From the NCBI RefSeq assembly GCF_017876155.1, contig NZ_JAGINP010000019.1:120941-184940 (forward strand): a DNA stretch of 64,000 nucleotides, in the 5' to 3' direction. Source of the DNA: Azospirillum rugosum (lineage in GTDB: Bacteria > Pseudomonadota > Alphaproteobacteria > Azospirillales > Azospirillaceae). The notes beneath the pieces were generated by a model that saw nothing but the letters and a program-made list of their open reading frames with translations, was not told the DNA's origin and searched no databases. The position numbers were made by a program, and so were the translations under genes. Shown here one piece after another: positions 34,232-43,185 of the stretch (position 1 is the stretch's first letter; every line of letters starts with the position of its first letter).

Positions 34232-36592
34232 ATGATCGCGGTGGCGAGCGGTGCGGTGATCGGCCTTCTGGGGCTCGCTCTGGCTGGCGGCGGAGTCTGG
34301 CTGGTGGCCCTCGGGGGCAGTTGGTACTACGCCCTGGCCGGGGTCGGACTCCTGACCACCGGGGGACTGCTGATCGCCCGCCGCAGCCGGGCGCTGTGGG
34401 TCTACGCGGCGGTGGTCGCCGGCACGCTGGCCTGGGCCCTGTGGGAGGTCGGCTTCGACTGGTGGCAGCTCGCCCCGCGCGGCGCGGTGGTCGTGCTGGT
34501 CGGCCTGTGGCTCCTTCTGCCCTGGGTCACGCGGGCGCTGGTGCGGGACGGGACGGGGCGGCCGCCGGCGGCCTGGCGCGGCGCCGGCATCCCGCTGGCG
34601 CTGTCCGTCGTGGCCGCCGCCGGCGTCGCCGTCGCGGCCCTGGCGCTCGATCCGCTCGACCGGGATGGGCGACTGCCGGTGCGGACCGCTGCCGCCCCCG
34701 CTCCGCAGGGCAACCAGCCCGCGGGCGATTGGCGCGCCTACGGCCGCACGGAGTTCGGTGACCGCTATTCGCCGCTCGACCAGATCACTCCCCGGAACGT
34801 GGGCCGGCTCGAGGCCGTCTGGACCTACCACACCGGCGACGTTCGCCGGCCGGACGACCCGAAAGAGACGACCTACGAGGTAACGCCGCTCAAGATCCGC
34901 GACACGCTCTACCTCTGCACGCCGCACAACCAGGTGATCGCGCTGAACGCGGAGACGGGGGAGGAGCGCTGGCGCTTCGACCCCAAGGTCCCGGACGAGA
35001 CCAACCGCCAGCACCTGACCTGCCGGGGCCTGTCCTACCACGAGGCGCCCGCGGCGGCCGGGCAGGAGGCGGGGCCGTCCGGCGCCGCGTGCCCGCATCG
35101 CCTGTTCATGCCCACGGCCGACGCCCGCCTCATCGCGCTCGACGCCGACACCGGCCACCCCTGCGCGGGGTTCGGCGACCACGGAACGGTCAACCTGTGG
35201 CGCAACATGCCGCATCATAAGGACGGCTTCTACTACTCGACCTCGCCCCCCGCGGTCACGGGCCGGCTGGTCATCGTCGGCGGGGCCGTCAACGACAACG
35301 TCTCGACCATGGAACCGTCCGGCGTCATCCGGGCCTACGACGTGATCACCGGAGCGCTGGTCTGGAACTGGGACTCCGGCAAACCCGACCAGACCGCCCC
35401 CATCGGGCCGGACCAGACCTACACCACCAACTCCCCGAACAGTTGGACCACCTTCAGCGTGGACGAGGCGCTCGGCATGGTCTACGTCCCGATCGGCAAC
35501 CAGCCGCCCGACCAGTGGGGCGGCAACCGGTCGCCGGAGACGGAGCGCGTCTCCAGCTCGGTGGTGGCGCTCGACCTGACGACGGGGAAGATGCGCTGGG
35601 TCTTCCAGACGGTGCACCACGACCTGTGGGACATGGACGTTCCGGCACAGCCCAGCCTTCTGGATCTGAAGACGGACCAGGGCACGGTGCCGACGCTGGT
35701 GGCGCCGACCAAGCAGGGCGACATCTACGTCCTGGACCGCCGCACTGGCAAGCCGATCCTGCCCGTAAAGGAGGAACCGGCGCCACAGGGGGCCGCGGCG
35801 GGCGACACGGCGGCACCCACGCAGCCGACGTCGGCGCTGACCTTCAAGCCGCCGCGCCCGCTGGAAGGGCGGGACATGTGGGGCGCCACCCTGTTCGACC
35901 AGCTGGCCTGCCGCATCGAATTCCGCCGCTTGCGCTACGAGGGCCGCTACACCCCGCCCTCGACCCAGGGGACGCTGGTCTATCCCGGCAACTTCGGTGT
36001 CTTCAACTGGGGCGGCGTGGCCGTGGACCCGGTCCGGCAGATCGTCTTCGCCACGCCCGCCTACCTGCCCTTCGTGTCCAAGCTGATCCCGCGCGAGAAC
36101 GCGACGACGAACTACGTCTCCAATGGCAAGCCCGGCCTGAACGAGAATTACGGCGCGCCCTTCGCGGTGGACCTGCACCCCTTCGTGTCGCCGCTCGGCC
36201 TGCCCTGCACGGCGCCGCCCTGGGGCTATGTCGCCGGCGCCGACCTGACGACCGGCACGGTTGCCTGGCAGCACCGGAACGGGACGGTGCGCGACCTCGC
36301 GCCGGTGCCCCTGCCCTTCAGGATGGGCGTTCCCGACCTCGGTGGGCCGATCGTGACCGCGGGCGGCGTCGCCTTCCTCAGCGGCACGCTGGATTACTAC
36401 GTGCGGGCTTACGATGTGACCACGGGCGCTCAGCTGTGGGAAAGCCGACTGCCGGCGGGCGGGCAGGCCACCCCGATGACCTATCTGGCCCCGAGCGGGC
36501 GTCAGATGCTGCTGGTGGTCGCGGGCGGCCACGGCTCGACCGGCACCAAGGCGGGCGACGCGGTCGTTGCCTACGCGCTGCCACCCGGGTAA
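34232..36592 (+). CDS. gcd: Membrane-bound PQQ-dependent glucose dehydrogenase
   Basis: A 786-residue quinoprotein. Five membrane helices fill residues about 1-140, the usual anchor that passes electrons to ubiquinone, and the rest is a periplasmic eight-bladed propeller. Characteristic segments are DWRAYGRTEFGDRYSPLDQI, TCRGLSYHE, SWTTFSVDEALGMVYVPIGN, QTVHHDLWDMDVPAQPSL and the terminal GGHGSTGTKAGDAVVAYALP. Length equals E. coli Gcd (796). It oxidises glucose to glucono-lactone outside the cytoplasm, often giving phosphate-solubilising gluconate. GGAG precedes ATG 34232. The exported lactonase at 37636 could hydrolyse the product. No pqq genes are in the window. Confidence 0.9.
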   Translation: MIAVASGAVIGLLGLALAGGGVWLVALGGSWYYALAGVGLLTTGGLLIARRSRALWVYAAVVAGTLAWALWEVGFDWWQLAPRGAVVVLVGLWLLLPWVTRALVRDGTGRPPAAWRGAGIPLALSVVAAAGVAVAALALDPLDRDGRLPVRTAAAPAPQGNQPAGDWRAYGRTEFGDRYSPLDQITPRNVGRLEAVWTYHTGDVRRPDDPKETTYEVTPLKIRDTLYLCTPHNQVIALNAETGEERWRFDPKVPDETNRQHLTCRGLSYHEAPAAAGQEAGPSGAACPHRLFMPTADARLIALDADTGHPCAGFGDHGTVNLWRNMPHHKDGFYYSTSPPAVTGRLVIVGGAVNDNVSTMEPSGVIRAYDVITGALVWNWDSGKPDQTAPIGPDQTYTTNSPNSWTTFSVDEALGMVYVPIGNQPPDQWGGNRSPETERVSSSVVALDLTTGKMRWVFQTVHHDLWDMDVPAQPSLLDLKTDQGTVPTLVAPTKQGDIYVLDRRTGKPILPVKEEPAPQGAAAGDTAAPTQPTSALTFKPPRPLEGRDMWGATLFDQLACRIEFRRLRYEGRYTPPSTQGTLVYPGNFGVFNWGGVAVDPVRQIVFATPAYLPFVSKLIPRENATTNYVSNGKPGLNENYGAPFAVDLHPFVSPLGLPCTAPPWGYVAGADLTTGTVAWQHRNGTVRDLAPVPLPFRMGVPDLGGPIVTAGGVAFLSGTLDYYVRAYDVTTGAQLWESRLPAGGQATPMTYLAPSGRQMLLVVAGGHGSTGTKAGDAVVAYALPPG

Positions 36593-36690
36593 TCGGAGAA
36601 GCCCGCGACACACCCGTGACGGTGACGCGTTGGGGGCAGGCGACATGCGGGTTCTTCACGAAGGGAGAGCCCGCCTGTCCCATCGCCCGG

Positions 36691-37508
36691 CTACGCGGCT
36701 TTTCTCAGATTCCCGTCCACCGGGTAGACGACCTCCTCCACGAACACTGGAACCTCGATCACCGTCGTCTCGGTCGGCGCGTCGAAGTAGGCCATCGCCG
36801 CGACCGGCTCGTGCAGGGCGTTGTCGCTGCCGGGCATGCCCATCACCTCATCGTTCGGCACAAATGCGGGGTTCTCCGCTGCCGCTCCGGACGTCGCAGA
36901 CAGCGTCGCGTCGCCAATCACGCCGGCACGGCCGTCCACCGTTTCGTAGCGGGCGTAGGCGTTGACGACGTTGCCCGCCACCACCTCCGCCGGTCCGCCG
37001 CCGCCTACGCCGTGCGGTCGGCGATGCCGTCGCCCGACATGTCGAAGCGCATGGCGCTGTCATAGACGTTCACCAGCTCGATGCCGCTGCCGCCCAGAGG
37101 GATGTCGTGCCCTTCACCGCCATAGAGCTGGTCGTCGTTGTTGCCGCCGTCCCCGCCGAAGTAATCGCTCCCCTCGCCACCGGACAGCGTGCCGGCTCCC
37201 GCCCCGCCGAAAAGGGCGTCGTCGCCCGATCCGCCGTGCCGTCGCTCCGACTGGCTCGTCCCGGCCGCGATGACCGCGTCCGCTCCGAAATCATGCACGC
37301 CGGCGTCGGGCGTCGGCAGGTCGATCCGGTTCAGCATGATGCTGGTGGCGTAGGGGGTGAAGCCGTTGGCCAGCTCTTGCCGGTAGATCGCCTCGACCCC
37401 CTCGGTGTCCTGCGTGTCCCAACAGTCGGCGGCGGTGTCGGTGCCGGAATGAGCTGGATCACTTTCGGGCTGCAACCCAACATACAGTCCTTGATTCCCG
37501 AAATCCAC
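36691..37508 (-). pseudogene. Remnant of an RTX/hemolysin-type calcium-binding protein
   Basis: Minus-strand coding in two frames. From 37508 to 37005: a segment with the glycine-rich nonapeptides of RTX proteins (GGSGDDALFGGAGAGTLSGG, GGDGGNNDDQLYGGEGHD) and then MSGDGIADRTA directly before a TAG. Relatives commonly have DRTAW here, so TGG to TAG is likely. From 36984 to 36691 another frame continues with AEVVAGNVVNAYARYETVDG and ends after VVYPVDGNLRKAA. One nonsense change plus at least one frameshift make this a decayed secreted protein. The original N-terminus is missing. Confidence 0.6.
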
Positions 37509-37635
37509 CTTGGCGGATTATGGAACCCACCACTTCGGCATTACGGATGTACATTCGAAAGATATATCTCTATAGGTTGATGCATGGGTGTTCCGGCCGG
37601 ACCCGGGGCGCCGCCATTCTGCAGGGAGGAACGCC

Positions 37636-38940
37636 ATGCATCACGAACCGCTCTCCGAGACATCCGGCGATCGGCGAGTGCCGGCCACGGATAGGGGCAT
37701 GCCGCGCCGCCGCTTCTGCCGGACCATGGCGGGGCTGATCGCCGGCTCCGCTTGCGCGGGCGTGCTGGGGGCGCAGGACGCGGGGGCGCAGCCGGTCGGC
37801 AACGAACGCCTCGGCGAACAGGGAGCACCAAAGGGCATGTCGGTGTCCCGCACCCCTTATTTCGCCTATGTCGGGTCCCGGACGACCCGGGAGCGCAACG
37901 CGCGCGGCGAGGGGCTCAGCGTGTACCGGGTCGATCCGGCCGCGGCCACCTGGACGCCGGTGCAGGTGCTGCGCGATCTCGTCAATCCCTCCTTCCTCTG
38001 TTTCGACCGGCACCGCCGGTTCCTCTACGCCGTGCACGGCGACCGCAGCGAGATCAGCGCGTTCCGCATCGACCCGGCCTCGGGAGAACTGACGTTCCTC
38101 AATCAGGAGTCGACAGGCGGAAAGAACCCGGTCCACCTCTGCGTCGACCCCGGCAACCGCTTCGTGATCGTCGTCAACCACATCACCTCGTCGCTCGCCG
38201 TGCTGCCGCGTGAAGAGAACGGCTCTCTGGGCAAACTGTGCGACCTCGTCACCTTGACGGGCAAGATCGGCCCGCACCGGGTGGAACAGCCCTTCCCCAA
38301 GCCGCATCAGGCCCTGTTCGACGGGACGGACCGCTACATCGCGGTTCCCGACAAGGGCCTGGACCGGACCTTCGTCTTCCGCCTCGACACGGCGACCGGG
38401 AAGCTTTCGGAGGTTGAAGGGACGGCGGCGGAGTCCCGCGAAGGGGCGGGGCCGCGCCACATCGCCTTCCACCCATCGAACCGCTTCGCCTACGTCGTCA
38501 ACGAACTCGACTCGACGGTCACCGCCTGCCGCTTCGACGCCGGGACCGGAGCCCTCGTGCCCTTCCAGGTGCTTCCCGCCTTGCCGGACAGCTTCGTCGG
38601 GAACAGCCGAGGCGCGGAAATCGCCGTGACGGCGTCCGGCCGCTTCGTCTTCGCCTCCAACCGCGGCCACGACAGCATCGCGGTGTTCGCGGTGGACGGC
38701 GTCACCGGGCGGCTCACCGCGGCGGGCTGGCACCTTTCCGGCGGACGGACGCCGCGCTTCTTCGCCCTCGGCCCGACCGACGACACGCTGTTCGCCGCCA
38801 ACGAGGACAGCGACACCATCGTCGGCTTCCGCATCGATCCGCGCACGGGCGGTCTGGATCCGCTGGGGACGGTGGCCCGCACGGGCAGCCCCGTCTGCAT
38901 CCTCTTCAATCCCGCGGGCGAGGGGGCGGTGAAGGGATAA
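37636..38940 (+). CDS. Exported lactonase, beta-propeller (6-phosphogluconolactonase/YbhE-like)
   Basis: A 434-residue protein with a twin-arginine signal (RRRFCRTMAGLIAGSACAGV at about 24-43) and a seven-bladed lactonase_10 propeller (about 75-425: SVYRVDPAAATW, FRIDPASGELTFLN, GPRHIAFHPSNRFAYVVNE). Propeller lactonases hydrolyse sugar lactones. An exported copy beside gcd suggests gluconolactone as substrate rather than the cytoplasmic 6-phospho form. GGGAGGA precedes ATG 37636. The upstream 100 bases are AT-rich. Confidence 0.82.
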   Translation: MHHEPLSETSGDRRVPATDRGMPRRRFCRTMAGLIAGSACAGVLGAQDAGAQPVGNERLGEQGAPKGMSVSRTPYFAYVGSRTTRERNARGEGLSVYRVDPAAATWTPVQVLRDLVNPSFLCFDRHRRFLYAVHGDRSEISAFRIDPASGELTFLNQESTGGKNPVHLCVDPGNRFVIVVNHITSSLAVLPREENGSLGKLCDLVTLTGKIGPHRVEQPFPKPHQALFDGTDRYIAVPDKGLDRTFVFRLDTATGKLSEVEGTAAESREGAGPRHIAFHPSNRFAYVVNELDSTVTACRFDAGTGALVPFQVLPALPDSFVGNSRGAEIAVTASGRFVFASNRGHDSIAVFAVDGVTGRLTAAGWHLSGGRTPRFFALGPTDDTLFAANEDSDTIVGFRIDPRTGGLDPLGTVARTGSPVCILFNPAGEGAVKG

Positions 38941-39022
38941 GAAGACCGTCTCGAACCTGGGGGAGGATGGTAAAGGGCGCTGGGACGGCAGCGAACCGGG
39001 GGGCGCCCTGAAGTGGCGGGTC

Positions 39023-39717
39023 ATGATGGAGGTGACGGGCGAGGACGGCGCGCATTGTCGCTTTCGGCGTCGGTGCGGCGCGTTGCTGGCCGACCTGTTG
39101 CCGTTGGACACGGCCCCGGACGTGGAGACCATCCGTCGGCGCACGCTCCAGGTCGGCGCCCGGCTCGAACGGGCGGCGCTGGTCCCGCCGGACGAGTGTT
39201 CGTCGGCCCCGGCAACGGCGATCACGCTGGCCATCGACGCGGGGCATGTGAAGTCGATCAAGACTTACCAGGTGCGCTCGTTCGAGGTGATGCTCGCGCG
39301 GGTGGGCAACGATCAGGGGCGGGAGGTCGTTTTCAGCAGCCTGCCGGCCGAGGCCGACCTCGACGCCGCTTTGGAAGCCGCTGACGACCCGCCGGCCCGG
39401 AAAGTCGCCGCGCTGCTGCGCGCCTTGGAGACGTACATCGTCGGGCAAGCAGACCTGATCATCGACGACGCTGCCGCCCGGCATCGGAGCGAGGCCATTT
39501 CCACGGCGACGACCGAAAGCACCGTCCAGCGCCTGCTGCACCGGAGCATGGGCGCCAACCAGCAAATGCGCTGGTCTCCGCGGGGCGCTCATCGGATGCG
39601 GACGGTGCGCACCGCGGTGATGAACGGCACACTCGCCGCGGAGCCCGCAAGGGCCAGCGCAGCTACCACGCCGCGACCGAGCCATACGCCCGCCGACCAT
39701 TTCGCCGGGCGGCGTAA
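39023..39717 (+). pseudogene. Internally deleted ISKra4-family transposase
   Basis: The N-terminal part (LFPLDTAP-like LLPLDTAPDVETIRRRTLQV, ITLAIDAGHVKSIKTYQVR) and the C-terminal part (LETYIVGQADLIID, TTESTVQRLLHRSMGANQQM, RWSPRGAHRMRTVRTAVMNG) are clear ISKra4 transposase sequence. Between VFSSLPAEAD and PPARKVAALLRALETY, near 39345-39395, the roughly 150-residue catalytic middle is missing in frame. A frameshift after VMNGTL moves the true C-terminus (YARRPFRRAA, stop at 39715) to another frame. Inactive element remnant, ending 33 bases before the glycosyltransferase stop codon. Confidence 0.8.
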
Positions 39718-39750
39718 CGCCCCCCAGGTTTGAGACGGCTTCTCAAACAA

Positions 39751-40554
39751 TCAGGCGGCGCCGGCGCGGTCCGCTTCCGCTTGGCCCGGGCGCGGGGCGT
39801 GGTTCAGGCGCACGCGCACGATCTCCCATCGGCCCCGCGCGCTGGGCGGCGTGCCGTCGTCGCAAGGAGCGCGGTCCAGCACGTCGAAGGACAGCGTCGA
39901 CAGGCCGTCGCCCGTCGGGATCCGCCCTGTCGACCAGGTTTCCTGGAATACACGGCGGTTGACCAGCGCGATGGGGGACGGGGCCGCCTCCGGCGTGAAG
40001 CCGTCGTTGTCGTGGTCGAGCGGCTGGAAGCGTCCCTTGCGCCGGCCGGTCGGGATGCGGCGCGCGCGGATGCGCAGGGAAAAGTCGAAATCCTCGTACC
40101 CCCAACCCCAATAGCCGTTGGAATAGCCGTCGACCTGCCGCATCACCGCGTTCGGCATCAGCAGCGCGCCGCCCATCGTGCTCTCCAGGTTCGTCGTCAC
40201 CGTCTTGTCGGATCGTCCCGGCGCCACGGGCCGCTGCTCGGCCCCGTACCACAGGATGGGGGTGGGGACGTCGGCCCAGCCATAGTCGGCGTCCACCGGC
40301 AGGTAATCGACGTCGTGAAGGCACGTGTAGTCGCTCGTCCCTTCCCCGAGCAGGAAGCCGGCGTTCTTGAGCGCGCCGCGGTTGAAGGGAAGCCCGGCCT
40401 CCTGCTCCACGATGGTGACGCGGTGGTCGATCCGCGGGTCGATGCGGTCGAAATAGGCGCTCATCCAAGGAATGAACTGCCGGAGATGGCTCTCCCGGTT
40501 GCGGTATGGCACGACGATGTGAAGCCGCCGGCCGGCGCTGTCGGTGCCTGTCAT
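39751..40554 (-). CDS. Galactosyltransferase-like glycosyltransferase (GT7 C-terminal type)
   Basis: A 267-residue glycosyltransferase. LHIVVPYRNRESHLRQFIPW at about 11-30, the metal-binding LHDVDYLPV (DVD) at about 80, and WGWGYEDFDFSLR at about 150 are the hallmarks of beta-1,4-galactosyltransferase-type GT7 enzymes. A UDP-sugar is the likely donor. No signal or membrane segment: a cytoplasmic enzyme. Its ATG overlaps the stop of the TPR/GT41-like gene by four bases, so the two are translationally coupled. Confidence 0.8.
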   Translation of the reverse strand: MTGTDSAGRRLHIVVPYRNRESHLRQFIPWMSAYFDRIDPRIDHRVTIVEQEAGLPFNRGALKNAGFLLGEGTSDYTCLHDVDYLPVDADYGWADVPTPILWYGAEQRPVAPGRSDKTVTTNLESTMGGALLMPNAVMRQVDGYSNGYWGWGYEDFDFSLRIRARRIPTGRRKGRFQPLDHDNDGFTPEAAPSPIALVNRRVFQETWSTGRIPTGDGLSTLSFDVLDRAPCDDGTPPSARGRWEIVRVRLNHAPRPGQAEADRAGAA

Positions 40555-43181
40555 GGATCGGTCCTCGTGATCGTGATCGGCCGGGGCGGGTCGCCCGCGC
40601 GGTGGATGTCCCACATTGCCCGGTAGGCCGCTTCCAGGTGCCGGGTGAAGCGGGGGGTGTCGAAGAGGGCGCAGGTCGGCCGGTTGCGCGCCAGCCGCGC
40701 GCGCAGCGCGCGGAGCCGCGCCGGATCCCGGGCCAGCGCCACGGCCAGCGCCTCGTAGGCCTCTGGCCCGTCGGTGACCAGTTCGGGCAGCCCGGCCGCC
40801 TGAAGAAGGCTCGCCGCCACCCGCCCGGCAAAGGTCGGGCCCCGGCGGGTCAGCACCGGCAGCCCGGCCCACAGGGCGTCACTGGCCGTGGTGTGGGCGT
40901 TGTAGGGAAGCGTGTCGAGGAACAGATCGGCCAGCCGGTGCCGCGCGAGGTGCTCGGCGTGCGGGCGGGGCGGGGCGAAGACGAGGCGGTCCGGCGCGAT
41001 GCCGCGGGCCTCGGCCTCGCGGCGGAGATTGCCGGCCACCGCCGCGTTCCCGGCGTAGAGCCACAGCACGCTCCCCGGAACCGCCCGGAGGAGGCGCGCC
41101 CAGACATCGAACACCGCGGGCATCAGCTTGTAGGGGCTGTTGAAACAGCAGAAGACAAAGCCGTCGGCCGGAAGGCCGCAGGACTCCCGCGTCGGGGTCG
41201 TGTCGGCGATGGCGCGGTGGCGGTCGTTGGGCTGGTAGCAGTCGGGAAGCCGCACCACCGCCTCCGTGAAGAACTCGTCCTCGCCCGCCGGGATCACCGT
41301 GGGGTCGGCGATGATGTAGTCGACCCAGCCCGCGCCGAAGGTGCCGGGATAGCCGAGCCAGTTGACCTGCACCGGCGCCGGGCGGGCGGCCAGGATCGTG
41401 GTCCGCGAGAAGGAGGTGAACCCCGTCAGGTCGACCAGGATGTCGATGTCGTCCGCGGCGATTGCCCGCGCGGCGTCGCCGTCCGCGTGCCGGCGCAGGT
41501 CGACGAAGCGCTCCATGCCACGCTCGAACCGTCGGCGCAGCGGGCTTCCGTCGTCCATGCCCGTGGAGTAGGCGGTGACGGCGAACCCGGAGCGGTCGTG
41601 CGATTCCAGCGCGTCGACCATCAGGTGGCCCAGCGCGTGCTCCCGGAAATCCGAGGACAGATAGCCGATCCGCAGGCGCCTGTCCCCGTCCCCATCCCCG
41701 GCCCCATCCCCGGCCCCGGCCGGGGGCGCCGGCCGCGCGACCGGGGTTGCGCCCAGGGCCTTCGACGCCGCCCAGCGCGCCGCGGCGGAGCGCTGGTCGG
41801 CCGGCGTCGATGGGCAGGACAGCAGGATGAAGGGCGGCACGCCCGCCGCCCCGTCGCGCACCCGCTGGACGAGCAGCGCCTCCCGGCTCTCCAGGTCGGT
41901 CCAGTCGCAGGCGAGCTTCTGCTGCTGCACCAGATGGCCGAGAGCCGCCGCGTGCCCCGGGGCGAGCCGGAGCGCCCGCCGGCAGGCCGCGACCGCCTGG
42001 TCGCTCCAGGCGGCCAGGACGGCCGCCCCCGCCAGGTCGACATAGGTCTCCGCGTCGCCCGGCGCGGCGGCGATGGCGCGGCGGAAGGCCGCGACGGCAG
42101 CGTCGGGCCGCGCCGCGTCCATCAGCACGCCGCCCGCCGCCCGCCACGCGCCGGCGTTCTCCGGGTCGCGGGCGAGAAGGCCGCGGAGGACCGCCAGCGC
42201 CCCATCCGTGTCGCGCAGGCCGGACAGGGACTGGGCGAGGTTGATCTCGACGACCGGAAAATCGGGCCGCAGGCCGAGGGCGGAGCGGTACTGGTCCACG
42301 GCCTCCCGCGGGCGGCCGGACGCCCACAGCGCGCTGGCGAGGTTGTTGCGCGCCCCGGGGTCCGACGGGTCGATGCGCACGGCGGCCGAGGCGGCGCGCA
42401 GCGCCACGTCCCAGCGCTCCAGCGCGTGCGCGGCGTTGCCCAGCGCTTGCCAGTTCCGCCCGTCCGCCGGATCGAGGGCGACCGCGCGGCGCCCGTCGGC
42501 GCAGGCCTCGGCCGCCGGACCGCCGGCGTCGAGCAGGCAGGCCAGGCTGCGCCAGGCGTCCGCGTCGTCGGGGGCGAGGCCGATGGCTGTGCGGTAGGCG
42601 GCCTTCGCCTCCCCGATGCGCTTCAGGTGATGCAGGGCCACGCCCAGCCGGCGCCACGCCGCCGGGTCGGCGGGGGCCAGGCGCGCCGCCTCGCGATGGG
42701 CGTCGGCCGCCTCGACGAAGCGCCCCTGGTCCTCCAGGGCGACGCCGAGGTTGCCGTGAACCGCCCCCAGCCCGGGATTCGCCGCCAGCACGGTGCGGTA
42801 ATGGGGCTCCGCCTCCCGCGGGCGGCCCTGGCTGTGCCGGGCGATCGCCAGCCCGTAATGCGCGTCGATCGAGGAGGGGGCGAGCCGCAGGGCCGCCGCA
42901 TAGACCGCCTCCGCCGCGTCCCACCGCGTCACCGCGCCGAGGGCGGCGCCGAAGTCGAGATACACCTCCAGCTTCCCGGCCGCGTCCTTGGCGATGGCCA
43001 GCGACGCCTGGAACCGGGCCACCGCCTCCCACGGGCGCCCGAGGCGGTGGAGGACGACCCCCAGCCGGTGCAGGACGGCCGCGTCGCGCGGTTCGGCCTC
43101 CAGGGCCTTGAGGTACCAGGCCTCCGCCGCCTGCCAATTCCCGGCGCTTTCCGCCGCCATCGCGCGCGCGACGCTGGTCAT
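40551..43181 (-). CDS. TPR-repeat O-GlcNAc-transferase-like protein (SPINDLY/GT41)
   Basis: An 876-residue protein. Residues 1 to about 470 hold about twelve tetratricopeptide repeats (LEAEPRDAAVLHRLGVVLHR, NPGLGAVHGNLGVALEDQGR and so on). Residues about 490-876 form the GT41-like GT-B catalytic part (IGYLSSDFREHALGHLMV, VNWLGYPGTFGAGWVDYII, FCCFNSPYKLMPAVFDVW, LFLDTLPYNAHTTASDALWA), as in O-GlcNAc transferase and bacterial HMW1C/SPINDLY relatives. It likely glycosylates a protein in the cytoplasm, e.g. flagellin or an adhesin; target unknown. Short GDGAG repeats at about residue 495 mark the linker. Confidence 0.83.
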   Translation of the reverse strand: MTSVARAMAAESAGNWQAAEAWYLKALEAEPRDAAVLHRLGVVLHRLGRPWEAVARFQASLAIAKDAAGKLEVYLDFGAALGAVTRWDAAEAVYAAALRLAPSSIDAHYGLAIARHSQGRPREAEPHYRTVLAANPGLGAVHGNLGVALEDQGRFVEAADAHREAARLAPADPAAWRRLGVALHHLKRIGEAKAAYRTAIGLAPDDADAWRSLACLLDAGGPAAEACADGRRAVALDPADGRNWQALGNAAHALERWDVALRAASAAVRIDPSDPGARNNLASALWASGRPREAVDQYRSALGLRPDFPVVEINLAQSLSGLRDTDGALAVLRGLLARDPENAGAWRAAGGVLMDAARPDAAVAAFRRAIAAAPGDAETYVDLAGAAVLAAWSDQAVAACRRALRLAPGHAAALGHLVQQQKLACDWTDLESREALLVQRVRDGAAGVPPFILLSCPSTPADQRSAAARWAASKALGATPVARPAPPAGAGDGAGDGDGDRRLRIGYLSSDFREHALGHLMVDALESHDRSGFAVTAYSTGMDDGSPLRRRFERGMERFVDLRRHADGDAARAIAADDIDILVDLTGFTSFSRTTILAARPAPVQVNWLGYPGTFGAGWVDYIIADPTVIPAGEDEFFTEAVVRLPDCYQPNDRHRAIADTTPTRESCGLPADGFVFCCFNSPYKLMPAVFDVWARLLRAVPGSVLWLYAGNAAVAGNLRREAEARGIAPDRLVFAPPRPHAEHLARHRLADLFLDTLPYNAHTTASDALWAGLPVLTRRGPTFAGRVAASLLQAAGLPELVTDGPEAYEALAVALARDPARLRALRARLARNRPTCALFDTPRFTRHLEAAYRAMWDIHRAGDPPRPITITRTDP

Positions 43182-43185
43182 GCCG

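Noticed and set aside
33908..36646. Long minus-strand open frame opposite gcd (about 910 codons)
   Set aside because: Low-complexity composition without motifs; the plus strand encodes an intact glucose dehydrogenase.
41680..41725. Short GC-rich repeat (Gly-Asp-Gly-Ala units) inside the TPR/GT41-like gene
   Set aside because: A flexible linker between TPR and catalytic parts explains it; not a regulatory or mobile repeat.
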